Shown piece after piece: positions 26,611 through 35,649 of a stretch of 64,000 nucleotides of DNA (positions are counted from its first letter, which is position 1; the number at the start of each line of letters is the position of its first letter). Made by a program: the position numbers and the translations under genes. Below the pieces are notes generated by a model. It saw only the letters and a program-made list of their open reading frames with translations, made no database searches and had not been told where the DNA came from. Origin of the DNA: Arthrobacter rhombi (lineage in GTDB: Bacteria > Actinomycetota > Actinomycetes > Actinomycetales > Micrococcaceae); assembly GCF_900163545.1 (NCBI RefSeq), contig NZ_FUHW01000021.1:1-64000 (forward strand), written 5' to 3'.

Positions 26611-27057
26611 CTATTTGCGCTTTTTCTTATCTTCCTTTTCGCTGGGAACGACGACGAAAGGGGATTTCGAATGTGCCACACAGTGCTGGCTTACGGAGCC
26701 CAGCAGCATGCCTGCAAAGGCTCCATGGCCTCGGGTGCCCAAGACCAGTAGCTGTGCGTCTTTCGACGCTTCGACCAGCGTTGAGGAAGGATGGCCACGC
26801 TCGGTCCGCCGAATAACGGTGGAGTCTGCTCCAACGGCTTCGGCGACGGTTTCTTCGAGAAGTTCACGTGCCCGCGCCTCGATTTTCTCCCCGGACTCTG
26901 CATACGCGGCCAAGTATCCGTAGCTCGTCGGGATATCCCAAACGGCCAGTGCCTCTACAGGAGCTTCGTACCGCTGCCCGTATTCCACGGCCCATTTCAG
27001 GGCTGCCTTGGAATCATCGGACCCATCGACTCCGACCACAACTGGTTTGGTTGCCAT
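26611..27057 (-). CDS. Universal stress protein (UspA family), copy 1
   Basis: A 148-residue cytoplasmic Usp domain. N-terminal VVVGVDGSDDSKAALKWAV and C-terminal VLGTRGHGAFAGMLLGSVSQ fit the ATP-binding G-x2-G-x9-G-S motif. The tail ends in a basic run (EDKKKRK). ATG 27057 is chosen; a GTG five codons earlier is equally close to the GGAGG site. It is a tandem paralogue of the gene at 27251-27694 (most residues identical or similar), and its leader carries the same hairpin. Confidence 0.9.
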   Translation of the reverse strand: MATKPVVVGVDGSDDSKAALKWAVEYGQRYEAPVEALAVWDIPTSYGYLAAYAESGEKIEARARELLEETVAEAVGADSTVIRRTERGHPSSTLVEASKDAQLLVLGTRGHGAFAGMLLGSVSQHCVAHSKSPFVVVPSEKEDKKKRK

Positions 27058-27076
27058 GATTTCGTTCACCACCTCC

Positions 27077-27095
27077 GGTGTGCACTGAGCACACC
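27077..27095 (-). promoter_or_regulatory. Leader hairpin/operator of universal stress protein copy 1
   Basis: Perfect 7-bp inverted repeat GGTGTGC-N5-GCACACC, directly abutting the GGAGG ribosome site on the minus strand. The same repeat with a different loop is in front of copy 2 (27714-27732). It could act as a repressor site or a translation-control hairpin. Confidence 0.55.
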
Positions 27096-27250
27096 CTTGA
27101 AGACTGCGGCCACGGTTCTGGTGGACGTGCCTTCTGGCAGGACCGCCTCGTCCACTCAAGAGCCAGCATATCAAGGCGGCAGAGCCCTGATCCGGGGCCA
27201 GACTGGGGTCGCCGGAGGGTCCTTCGACCCTGCGGCGACTCGAACATCAA

Positions 27251-27694
27251 TTACTTCGCTTCGACGTCGCTCTCCGGATGCCGAATGACGACGAAGGGGC
27301 ATTTTGAATGAGACGCGCAGTGCTGACTGACGGAGCCCAACAGCATGCCCCGGAAAGCACCGCGACCCCTGGTGCCCAAGACCAAGAGCTCGGCGGACTC
27401 CGAGATTTCCACCAGAGTTTTGGCGGGGTGCCCACGTTCGGTGCGTTGAAGCACTCCGGAATCTGCGCCGACGGCTTCTTGAACTGCTTCGTTGAGGACC
27501 TTGCTGGTGCGTTCCTCAACTTGTGCGCCGGTCTCTGGGTAGGTGGCCATATTCCCGAAGGCCAACGGAAGTTCCCAGACCGCCACAGCGTAGACCGGAA
27601 GGTCGAAGCGCTTCCCATACTCCACGGCCCACTGAAGGGCTGCCTTGGAGTCGTTGGAGCCATCGATGCCGACGACTACTGGTTTGGTTGCCAT
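27251..27694 (-). CDS. Universal stress protein (UspA family), copy 2
   Basis: A 147-residue Usp domain with VVVGIDGSNDSKAALQWAVE and VLGTRGRGAFRGMLLGSVSQ (ATP-binding type). It shares the start context GGAGGTGGTGAACGAA-CATGGCAACC with copy 1, showing that gene and leader were duplicated together. ATG 27694; GTG 27709 would add five residues. Divergence is spread through the protein, so the duplication is not recent. Each copy has its own leader, so separate expression is possible. Confidence 0.9.
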   Translation of the reverse strand: MATKPVVVGIDGSNDSKAALQWAVEYGKRFDLPVYAVAVWELPLAFGNMATYPETGAQVEERTSKVLNEAVQEAVGADSGVLQRTERGHPAKTLVEISESAELLVLGTRGRGAFRGMLLGSVSQHCASHSKCPFVVIRHPESDVEAK

Positions 27695-27713
27695 GTGTTC
27701 GTTCACCACCTCC

Positions 27714-27732
27714 GGTGTGCTCCAAGCACACC
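27714..27732 (-). promoter_or_regulatory. Leader hairpin/operator of universal stress protein copy 2
   Basis: GGTGTGC-TCCAA-GCACACC, the same arms as at 27077-27095 with an unrelated loop, again touching GGAGG. Confidence 0.55.
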
Positions 27733-27824
27733 TTCGAAGATCACGGTCGCTGTTGCAGAGGACGTGCCGGATGGCAGGACCGTTTCGTCCACCTGAGGCC
27801 AGCTTAGCAGCGGGTACGGAGGGG

Positions 27825-29309
27825 TCAGCCGGCTGCTGGAGGAGCGTCCTGTGGTGAGAGTTCGGTGCCCGGAAGGAGGCCTTTCATCGGTTCGCTCTCC
27901 AGCTCGACTTCTTGGGAAGTCATCCAGTGGGTGGGTCCGTTGGAGCCGGCGGGGTATTCCTCCATCGGGACCTCGTCGTTCGACCAGGCGGCCAATACCG
28001 GCTCGATGATCCGCCAGCATTGTTCGGCGGTGTCATCACGAACCGACAGCGTCGGGTCCCCGGCCAGTACGCCCGCCAAAACTTCACCGTAGGGCAGCAG
28101 GTCGGGGGTGTTGAGCTGGGCTGAAAGACCGACACGGTCCAGGTTGTACATGTCCCCGGGGCCATTGACGTCTAGCTCGAGTTGAAGGATGTCCGGGCCG
28201 AAACCGATGCGCAGGCGGGTGGGGGAGTCGTTGCCGGTGAAGCCCTGCGGTAGGTGGGCGACCGGCTTGAAGGTGATGACGGCCTCTTTGCGGGGCTGCG
28301 CCAGAGCCTTTCCCGAACGCAGGATGAACGGTACGCCAGACCAGCGGGAGTTGTTGATCTCGACTTCGATCTCCGCCAGGGTTTCGGTGTTGTTGGTCCG
28401 ATCCACACCGTCTTCGGAGGTGTAATCAGGCACATGGTGTCCGCGGCTCGTCCCAGCGGTGTAGCGGGCACGCCGGGTGCTTTTGGTGTAGTCGGTGGGG
28501 ACCTTCGTCGCCCGAAGGACCGAACCGATGTGGTCGCGTAGATCCCGTTCGCCCAAAGTGGCGGGGGCGTTGAGGGTCAGCAGGGCCAAGATCTGCAAGA
28601 GGTGTGACTGGATCATGTCCCGTAGGGCACCGGCATGGTCGTAGTATCCTGCCCTGGACTCCAGGGCCAGGTCTTCGTCGTAGAAGATCTCCATCTTCGC
28701 CACGTGTTCGCTGCTGAACAGTGGTTCTAGGAAGCGGTTGGCGAAGCGTAGGCCCAGGATGTTGAAGACCGTGGCCTTGCCCCGGAAGTGGTCCACACGC
28801 TGGATGGATTCCTCGGGCACCAGGCGGGTGAGTGTCTTGGTCAGGGCGTGGGCTGATTCGGCGCTGGAACCGAAGGGCTTCTCCATGACCAGCGAGGTAC
28901 CCTCGGGGACTTCTTCCGGTGTCAGGACTTCGCAGGCTTTCTGGCTGACCGTCGGGGGAAGCGCGAAATACAGGGCGATCGGGCCCTCGCACGTGGCCAG
29001 TAGTTTGCCGAGTTCGCCCGGTGCGGTGACGTCGAGGGCCGTGTACGTCGTCTGCCGGGCAATGCGGTCCAAATGTGCGGCACCGTCTCCGGAAGCCTTC
29101 GTCCGTGCGTTGGCGAAGGCCTCGGTGACGCGGTTGGACCAATCTTTGGGGGTGAAATCCGGGGAGCCGGCCCCGGCGAGGATCAAGTCAGGCTGATCTC
29201 CCTTGGAGATGAGGGCAGCCAGACCTGGCAGCAGCAATCTTCCGGTCAGGTCCCCTGAGGCGCCGAGGATGAGTAACGTCTTGACATGGGATTTCTTCGC
29301 TTCACTCAC
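27825..29309 (-). CDS. zwf: Glucose-6-phosphate 1-dehydrogenase
   Basis: The first enzyme of the oxidative pentose phosphate pathway, NADP-dependent; about 494 residues. Seen: dinucleotide fold LLILGASGDLTGRLLLPGL, MEKPFGSS, and the active-site RVDHFRGKATVFNILGLRFAN. GTG 29309 (VSEAKKSHVKTLL) is chosen; the frame is open further upstream but into the ffh promoter region. It is divergent from ffh. Position between ftsY and ffh is not the usual place for zwf, and no pgl or opcA neighbour is present, so it may be a second, stand-alone paralogue. The C-terminal Pro/Gly-rich tail is not conserved. Confidence 0.92.
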   Translation of the reverse strand: MSEAKKSHVKTLLILGASGDLTGRLLLPGLAALISKGDQPDLILAGAGSPDFTPKDWSNRVTEAFANARTKASGDGAAHLDRIARQTTYTALDVTAPGELGKLLATCEGPIALYFALPPTVSQKACEVLTPEEVPEGTSLVMEKPFGSSAESAHALTKTLTRLVPEESIQRVDHFRGKATVFNILGLRFANRFLEPLFSSEHVAKMEIFYDEDLALESRAGYYDHAGALRDMIQSHLLQILALLTLNAPATLGERDLRDHIGSVLRATKVPTDYTKSTRRARYTAGTSRGHHVPDYTSEDGVDRTNNTETLAEIEVEINNSRWSGVPFILRSGKALAQPRKEAVITFKPVAHLPQGFTGNDSPTRLRIGFGPDILQLELDVNGPGDMYNLDRVGLSAQLNTPDLLPYGEVLAGVLAGDPTLSVRDDTAEQCWRIIEPVLAAWSNDEVPMEEYPAGSNGPTHWMTSQEVELESEPMKGLLPGTELSPQDAPPAAG

Positions 29310-29449
29310 CTGCCTAGCTTGCCACCATTGCGCCCACTGTGTCTGCCCCTGCTGGCCGATACCGTCGGGCACGTTGGACCTTGGTAACCTTGGTAGTCGA
29401 GTCCAGCGGGGTTTCCCGCAGCCACCCACACGAAAGTAGTTCAGCTCAC

Positions 29450-31018
29450 GTGTTCAATTCTCTCTCCGACCGGCTGACAGCGACCTTCAAGGGCCTGCGC
29501 GGCAAGGGACGCCTTTCCGAAGCCGATGTCGACGGGACCGTCCGGGAGATCCGGCGCGCCCTACTCGACGCCGATGTCGCCGTTCCGGTGGTGCGTGCCT
29601 TCACCGCACAGGTCAAGGAACGTGCACTGGGCGCCGAAGTCAGCGGTGCGCTGAACCCGGGCCAGCAAATCATCAAGATCGTCAACGAGGAACTGGTAGG
29701 CATCCTCGGTGGGGAGACCCGCAGGCTAAACCTGGCCAAGGTTCCACCGACGGTCATCATGCTGGCGGGCCTCCAGGGCGCGGGTAAGACCACGCTGGCG
29801 GGCAAACTGGCCAAATACCTCAAGGCCCAGGGACATACCCCGCTGCTGGTGGCTTGTGACCTGCAGCGGCCCAATGCCGTCAAGCAGCTCCAGGTCAACG
29901 GTGAACGCGCGGGTGTCCCGGTCTATGCCCCACACCCAGGCGTCTCCTCGGAATTTGAGGAGGCCACCGGCGACCCGGTCGTCGTCGCCCGCAACGGCGT
30001 CTCCGAAGGCCGGCAGAAGCAGCACGATGTGGTGATTGTTGACACCGCCGGCCGTCTGGGTGTCGATGAGGAGCTGATGCAGCAGGCTGCCGACATCCGC
30101 TCGGCAGTGAATCCGCATGAGGTCCTGTTCGTCATCGACGCGATGATCGGCCAGGACGCTGTCAACACGGCCCAGGCCTTCAACGAGGGTGTCGGAGTTA
30201 CCGGTGTGGTGCTCTCCAAGCTCGATGGCGACGCGCGCGGTGGCGCCGCGCTGTCCGTTGCCTCGGTGACCGGCAAGCCGATCATGTTCGCATCGACCGG
30301 CGAGAACCTGAGCGACTTTGAGGTCTTCCACCCGGACCGGATGGCCAGCCGCATCCTGGACATGGGCGACATGATGACGCTCATCGAACAGGCTGAGCAG
30401 AACTGGGACAAGGGCGAAGCCGAACGGATGGCGCAGAAGTTCGCCGACCGTGAGGACTTCACCCTGGACGACTTCCTGTCGCAGATGCAGCAAATCAAAA
30501 AAATGGGCTCCATGAAGAAAATGCTCTCCATGATGCCCGGAGCCGCCATCTCCAAACAGCAGCTCGAGCAATTCGATGAGCGTCAGATCGACAGGATCGA
30601 AGCCATCGTCCGCTCGATGACCCAGCACGAACGCGTGGCGCCGAAGATCATCAATGGTTCTCGTCGAGCCCGTATCGCCAAGGGTTCAGGCGTGAGCGTT
30701 TCCGAGGTCAACCAGATGCTCGAGCGCTTTGGTGAAGCACAAAAGATGATGAAGCGCATGGCCGCTGGCGGTGGGATGCCGGGCATGCCCGGTGGCGGTG
30801 GTCGGGGCGGCGCCAAAAAGGGTAAAGGCGCTGGCAAGAAGAAGCAGAAGTTCGGAAACCCGGCCAAGGCTGCTCAGGCGGAATTGGATTCCAAGAACCG
30901 CAAGTCGGCTGCTCCCTCGGCCCCGACGGGTGCCTCCTTCGGGCAACAGGGCGGGCAGGACTTCAAGCCCTCGGACCTGAACTTGCCCAAGGGCTTTGAT
31001 AAGTTCCTGGGCAAATAG
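29450..31018 (+). CDS. ffh: Signal recognition particle protein Ffh
   Basis: The SRP54 GTPase of 522 residues that binds 4.5S/SRP RNA and signal peptides. N-domain LSDRLTATFKGLRGKGRLSE; G1 LAGLQGAGKTTLAGKLA; G3 VVIVDTAGRLGVDEE; G4 VLSKLDGDARGGA; then the Met-rich M domain (MQQIKKMGSMKKMLSMMPG, RIAKGSGVSVSEVNQML) and a Gly/Lys-rich tail. GTG 29450 is chosen since family proteins start with this F-x-S-L-S motif; the reading further upstream is not conserved. It starts the GC-rich core block running to yraN. Confidence 0.95.
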   Translation: MFNSLSDRLTATFKGLRGKGRLSEADVDGTVREIRRALLDADVAVPVVRAFTAQVKERALGAEVSGALNPGQQIIKIVNEELVGILGGETRRLNLAKVPPTVIMLAGLQGAGKTTLAGKLAKYLKAQGHTPLLVACDLQRPNAVKQLQVNGERAGVPVYAPHPGVSSEFEEATGDPVVVARNGVSEGRQKQHDVVIVDTAGRLGVDEELMQQAADIRSAVNPHEVLFVIDAMIGQDAVNTAQAFNEGVGVTGVVLSKLDGDARGGAALSVASVTGKPIMFASTGENLSDFEVFHPDRMASRILDMGDMMTLIEQAEQNWDKGEAERMAQKFADREDFTLDDFLSQMQQIKKMGSMKKMLSMMPGAAISKQQLEQFDERQIDRIEAIVRSMTQHERVAPKIINGSRRARIAKGSGVSVSEVNQMLERFGEAQKMMKRMAAGGGMPGMPGGGGRGGAKKGKGAGKKKQKFGNPAKAAQAELDSKNRKSAAPSAPTGASFGQQGGQDFKPSDLNLPKGFDKFLGK

Positions 31019-31038
31019 GTCGGCGGCGGTAGCGGCTG

Positions 31039-31668
31039 ATGACTGTTGTGCAGGGACTTGACGGATTCCTTGGCGCCCGGTGGAAGCACCAGGCCTACGC
31101 TTCGACCCTGGTACGGCGCTCCGATGGGGCCGTCCTGACCGTCAAGGACGCTGTGGGAGTCAACGAATCCCGTTACGGCGAGGACTCGGAGCCGGACTGG
31201 GTGCTACCGACCGCCCAGGTCAGGTCAGGGGCGACACCGCGCGGGGCTGCCGCCTCGATCCTGGCCCGGATGGCTTTGGAACCCTCGATGGGCCGGATGC
31301 TGGTCCATGATTTCCGCCCCGCTACCGGAGGAGCGCACTCGGCCGGAGGAAATGACACGGGCCAAGAGTTCTTCGTGTACGACGGGGGCACCTGGGTCAC
31401 CGATGTGGAACGCTTCACCGCCGACGGCGGGCTGCTCCAGGTTAGATTCTGCCCGCTGGATCAACTTCCGGTCCTGTTGCCACCCGGGGACGCGGAACGC
31501 GCCGCAGCCGGCGTCCGCGCACTGGAGCTCGGGGGAGTGACCGAACTCGAGCACGGCAGGGACATGACCCCTCGCCATGTACCGGGTAACCGGCAGCCTC
31601 CCCGCGGTCTCATGCCCGAACTACCGACGACCGCGCCGGTACCTGGGTTGCGCCCAACGCGAGGATGA
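31039..31668 (+). CDS. Nudix-like protein with degenerate Nudix box
   Basis: 209 residues, 20 nt after ffh. The fold looks Nudix-like: YASTLVRRSDGAVLTVKDA, WVLPTAQVRSGATPRGAAAS where a Nudix enzyme has WxLPGGxxExGE-x5-RE-x2-EE. The metal-binding glutamates are missing, so catalytic hydrolysis is unlikely; a binding or regulatory role is possible. The C-terminus is Pro/Arg-rich. Similar genes often follow ffh in Micrococcaceae, but the function is not known to me. Confidence 0.6.
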   Translation: MTVVQGLDGFLGARWKHQAYASTLVRRSDGAVLTVKDAVGVNESRYGEDSEPDWVLPTAQVRSGATPRGAAASILARMALEPSMGRMLVHDFRPATGGAHSAGGNDTGQEFFVYDGGTWVTDVERFTADGGLLQVRFCPLDQLPVLLPPGDAERAAAGVRALELGGVTELEHGRDMTPRHVPGNRQPPRGLMPELPTTAPVPGLRPTRG

Positions 31669-31809
31669 GCGCAGGCTGCGTGTCGCAGCCCCGACGATAA
31701 ATAATCGCCTGTCCATCGAGTCAAGTATGGCGTTCCAGGCGTAGAGTCCACATCGGAGGGGCCTAGTGGGTCCGGCACGGGCCGGCACAGCACTGGCGGG
31801 CCGGAACCT

Positions 31810-33081
31810 ATGGATGCTGTGGAATCGATCAGCCTCGTCGGCGGCTGGCTACCCCCACTGGTTTGGGTAGTGGGTATTATCGGCCTCATCTTCCTGGTGC
31901 TACCGCGTCAACGCCGTCGATGGTGGCTCGCCTACCCCTTGCTTGTCTTGGCCGCGGCTCTGGTCACCTGGGTGATCTATCTTCTGCTCGTGTACGTCTG
32001 TTTCGTCATCGCCGATCCGCTCCCACTGGTCGTCATCGCCTGGGCGGGCTTGGCTCTGTTCGGAATCCTGTTGGGCGTGTATTCGGCGTCAAAGTCTCCC
32101 TGGACCTGGAAGCTCCTGGCCACACTGGCGGCCATCGCCGTCGTTCTCCTCGCCGGATTGCAACTGAACGCCTATTTCGGGCAATACGTGAATGTGAGAA
32201 GCCTGTTGGGCGATCAAGTGGCGGTGCAAGCCCTGCCACCGAACCTCATGCGCGGCGGATCCGGGACCGGCAGCCAGAAGATTCCAATGCACGGTACCGT
32301 CAGTCAGGCATCGATCCCGGGGACCGTTTCGAAGTTCACGGCGCGCGATGCCATCATCTACCTGCCGCCCGCCTACGAACCGTCGGGACCGAGGCAGCTA
32401 CCCGTCTTGGTGTTGGTCGCCGGGCAGCCCGGCGGACCGCAACGTTGGCTCGACGCGGGGCATCTGCCAGGGATCATGGACTCCTTTGCCGCTGCGCACC
32501 ACGGCATGGCACCCGTGGTCGTTGTCGCGGATCCCAATGGAAGCGCTAGCGGAAATTCAATGTGCATGGATTCAGACATCGCCCAGGCGGACACCTACCT
32601 CTCGGCCGACGTGCCGGCCTGGATCGCCAAGACGCTCAACGTGCAAAGACCCAGCCCGGGTTGGGCCTTTGGCGGGTTTTCCTTCGGAGGTACCTGCGCG
32701 CTGCAAATGGGCACCCTGCATCCGCAGCTCTACCCGAACATCATTGATCTCTCCGGTCAGCAGGAGCCGGCCCTGTCGGTCAGCCGAACCGAGACCATCG
32801 ACAAATCCTTTGGCGGAAACACGGCTGCCTTCGAGTCCCGCCTGCCACTCACGCTCCTGCACCACCAACGTTTTCCCTCAACCCACGCTTTCTTTTCGGT
32901 GGGGGCCAGCGATCATCAATATGGTCCCGATATGGAGGTGGTGGTCACCGCTGCCCGTGCCGCAGGTATGCAGGTGAAGGAACTCCGGGTCCCCGGAGCG
33001 GGCCACTCGTGGGCGGCCGCCAGGGCGGGGCTTACCGCGGGCCTGGATTTTCTGGCGCCTCACTGGGGCATGGTGCGCTAA
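31810..33081 (+). CDS. Membrane-anchored esterase (alpha/beta hydrolase, EstA/FGH-type)
   Basis: 423 residues: four N-terminal membrane helices (to about residue 115), then an extracellular alpha/beta hydrolase domain related to esterase D and mycolyltransferase-like proteins. Nucleophile Ser in WAFGGFSFGGTCALQ; acid and His in GASDHQYGPD and PGAGHSWAAARAG. Its stop codon directly abuts the start of the aminoacyl-lipid synthase gene, so the two are co-translated. This pairing parallels aminoacyl-phosphatidylglycerol synthase/hydrolase pairs (AhyD type), so removal of the aminoacyl group from lipids is a reasonable inferred role. Confidence 0.75.
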   Translation: MDAVESISLVGGWLPPLVWVVGIIGLIFLVLPRQRRRWWLAYPLLVLAAALVTWVIYLLLVYVCFVIADPLPLVVIAWAGLALFGILLGVYSASKSPWTWKLLATLAAIAVVLLAGLQLNAYFGQYVNVRSLLGDQVAVQALPPNLMRGGSGTGSQKIPMHGTVSQASIPGTVSKFTARDAIIYLPPAYEPSGPRQLPVLVLVAGQPGGPQRWLDAGHLPGIMDSFAAAHHGMAPVVVVADPNGSASGNSMCMDSDIAQADTYLSADVPAWIAKTLNVQRPSPGWAFGGFSFGGTCALQMGTLHPQLYPNIIDLSGQQEPALSVSRTETIDKSFGGNTAAFESRLPLTLLHHQRFPSTHAFFSVGASDHQYGPDMEVVVTAARAAGMQVKELRVPGAGHSWAAARAGLTAGLDFLAPHWGMVR

Positions 33082-35649
33082 ATGAGCCTGGGAGAGAGAA
33101 ACTCGGTTGATGCCTGGAGCGCCGGCATTCAGGGAAAGCTCCTGCGGCTGCCGGTCACCCTCGTCCTGCTCTGTGCTTATGTCGCCGCCGGCCTCGCTAG
33201 CAGGGGACACCACCAGGACGGTCGGCACGGGCTGATTCGCCTCGACCCGGCAGGCTCTCGTATGCCGGATCCAACCGTTCTGTCGCCTGTGCCCGCGGCG
33301 TGGGACGCCTACCTGCCCAGCACCAGCCATCTGACGGCGTTCATCTTGGGCGGGATCGCCCTGACGGTGGTGGGCCTGTGGGTGGAGACCAGGATGGGTA
33401 GCCTGAGATTTCTCGTCGCCTTCCTGTTTACCCAGTCTGCGGCGTTGGCGGCTGGGGCACTGTTCGTGGCCTTGATCCAACCGGGCGCAGCGGTCCATAG
33501 AGCTGAGCCGGGCCTCCTGGTGGGGGTGACGGTCATTGCTTGCGGCACGGCGATGGCAGCGACCGCGGGGCTACGGGTGATGTGGCGCAGACGGCTGCGC
33601 ACCGGGTTGCTAGCCGTTGTACTGGTGACCGCACTGTATGCCGGGACGCTGCCGGATTTCATGCGTTTGGGGGCGGTCCTGATAGGACTGTTGCTCGGTC
33701 CGCTGCTGATCGGTCAACGGCCGGGCAGACCACGAATCAGGGCTACACGTCATGAGGGCCGCGTCCTCGTGGCAGTCGTCATCTGCGCTGCGGCGCTGGG
33801 GCCCGTGGTGGCGGCCCTTTCACCCGGGGCGGTGGGGCCGCTGGCCGTTCTGCGCTATCTGGGAACCAACATTGTGCCGGTCGATCCCCAGTCACTCGCC
33901 GAGTTGTGCTCGAGTCCGGAACACATCAACGAATGCGCCGCAGCACAGCTTCAACAACGAGCCGGCCTCGGCGCCATGTTCTCCGCAGTCCTTCCTTCCA
34001 TTCTTCTGGTGGTTATGGCTGACGGTCTGCGGCGGGGGCGCCGCCTCGCCTGGTGGGCGGCAGTCGTGGTCCAGGGGGCCATGGCCGGGTTGACCCTGAT
34101 CTTCCTGGCCGGCGTCGTGCTTCAGGCCAGGGTCCCGGACGCTGGCTTGTTGGAGGGGTTGGGCGAATATGACTTCACCGACTACGGGCAAGCCAAGGCC
34201 ATCATCCTGCCCTTCCTGGCCCCGCTGGCCGTCTTTCTCCTCTTGCTGGCCACCCAGCGACTGTTCCGCCTCAGTGCGCCGCCCCGAGTGAACCCTCGAC
34301 TGCTGCGCAAGGTCCTGCTGCTCGGGGTTTTCCTGTCGGCTCTCTACCTTGGGGTGGGGTTCTGGTTGCGCGAGGGGTTCCGCCCGGTCCCGGATCTCGG
34401 GGAACTGGCAGAGAACCTGCCCGAACGTTTCGTTCCCTTGGTCTATGCCCTTCATATCAGCCCGGAGTTTGTGCCGATCACCGCGGCCACGACCATCCTG
34501 TTCGAGGGGTTGGGGATCCTCTTTTGGACTGCCGTCTGCTTCTGGCTGCTCGCATCCTTCATCGCGGCAGGGGACTACGAATCGACGGCAGATAGGACCC
34601 GCGCCCGGGCCCTGGTGCGCGAGGGGACGGGAGGGACCTTCTCGTGGATGAGTACATGGGAGGGAAACAGCTACTGGTTCGCACCAGATGGTCGCTCGTT
34701 CATCGCCTACCGGGTGATCGCCGGAGTCGCTTTGACTACGAGCAACCCCATCGCAGCGCCCCAGGATGTTGCTGCGGTGGTTCGCGGATTCGCCGAGTAT
34801 TGCATGAGCCACGCATGGATCCCGTGCTTCTACTCCGTGACGAGCGAAGTCGCTGACGCGTTGCCGCCGGAGACGTTCAGCAGGGTTCGCGTCGCCACCG
34901 AAACGGTGCTCCCACTCGGTTCCATGGCGTTCACCGGGAAGAAGTTTCAGGATGTGCGCACGGCACTGAACCGGGCAGAGAAGTCGGGTGTCGAGGCGGT
35001 GTGGAGCAAATACTCGCTGTTGACCCTGAACATGCGCGAACAACTACGCGCCATCTCCGAGGAGTGGGTTGCCGACCGGGGCATGCCCGAGCTCGGTTTC
35101 ACCCTGGGCGGGGTGGCTGAGCTGGTCGATCCCGAGGTGAGGCTGTTGCTGGCCGTTGACGACGCGGGTGTACTGCAAGGGGCCACCTCGTGGCTGCCGG
35201 TCCGGCATGGCGGGCAAGTGACAGGGTGGACGCTTGATTTCATGCGTCGGAGACAGGGAGGATTCAGGCCGGTCGTGGAGTTCCTGATTGGCACCGCGGC
35301 ACTGACGCTCCAAGCGCAGGGCTATTCCTTCGCCAGCCTGTCCGGGGCGCCGTTAGTCTCCGCGGACAATCCTCAAGGCATGGTGTCGCTGACCGGAGAT
35401 GACACCGGAGTGCCGCCCATGGAGCGGGTCCTGGGTTGGCTGGCAGCCACCTTGGAGCCGGTCTATGGATTCCAATCGCTGATGTCCTTCAAGAAAAAAT
35501 TTCAGCCACAGTTCGTCCCCCAATACATGGTTTACCCCGACGCAGCCGCCCTGCCAGCCATTTCCGTCGCCATCTCCAAGGCTTATATCGGCGACGCATC
35601 ATTGAGCGCCGGCTGGTCACTGGCCAGGACATTGTTGAGCCGTCACTAA
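33082..35649 (+). CDS. MprF-like aminoacyl-lipid synthase with rhomboid-like N-terminal domain
   Basis: 855 residues. About twelve or more membrane helices in the first ~510 residues, the first six resembling an inactive rhomboid-like module (ETRMGSLRFLVAFLFTQSAAL; no clear Ser-His dyad). The cytoplasmic C-terminal domain is DUF2156 (GNAT fold, as in MprF): SYWFAPDGRSFIAYRVIAG, TALNRAEKSGVEAVW, WTLDFMRRRQGGFRPVVEF, AYGxQSL-like YGFQSLMSFKKKFQP near the end. Such enzymes transfer Ala or Lys from tRNA to phosphatidylglycerol or diacylglycerol and reduce cationic-peptide sensitivity. Operon with the esterase upstream. Amino acid and lipid specificity cannot be read from sequence. Confidence 0.82.
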   Translation: MSLGERNSVDAWSAGIQGKLLRLPVTLVLLCAYVAAGLASRGHHQDGRHGLIRLDPAGSRMPDPTVLSPVPAAWDAYLPSTSHLTAFILGGIALTVVGLWVETRMGSLRFLVAFLFTQSAALAAGALFVALIQPGAAVHRAEPGLLVGVTVIACGTAMAATAGLRVMWRRRLRTGLLAVVLVTALYAGTLPDFMRLGAVLIGLLLGPLLIGQRPGRPRIRATRHEGRVLVAVVICAAALGPVVAALSPGAVGPLAVLRYLGTNIVPVDPQSLAELCSSPEHINECAAAQLQQRAGLGAMFSAVLPSILLVVMADGLRRGRRLAWWAAVVVQGAMAGLTLIFLAGVVLQARVPDAGLLEGLGEYDFTDYGQAKAIILPFLAPLAVFLLLLATQRLFRLSAPPRVNPRLLRKVLLLGVFLSALYLGVGFWLREGFRPVPDLGELAENLPERFVPLVYALHISPEFVPITAATTILFEGLGILFWTAVCFWLLASFIAAGDYESTADRTRARALVREGTGGTFSWMSTWEGNSYWFAPDGRSFIAYRVIAGVALTTSNPIAAPQDVAAVVRGFAEYCMSHAWIPCFYSVTSEVADALPPETFSRVRVATETVLPLGSMAFTGKKFQDVRTALNRAEKSGVEAVWSKYSLLTLNMREQLRAISEEWVADRGMPELGFTLGGVAELVDPEVRLLLAVDDAGVLQGATSWLPVRHGGQVTGWTLDFMRRRQGGFRPVVEFLIGTAALTLQAQGYSFASLSGAPLVSADNPQGMVSLTGDDTGVPPMERVLGWLAATLEPVYGFQSLMSFKKKFQPQFVPQYMVYPDAAALPAISVAISKAYIGDASLSAGWSLARTLLSRH

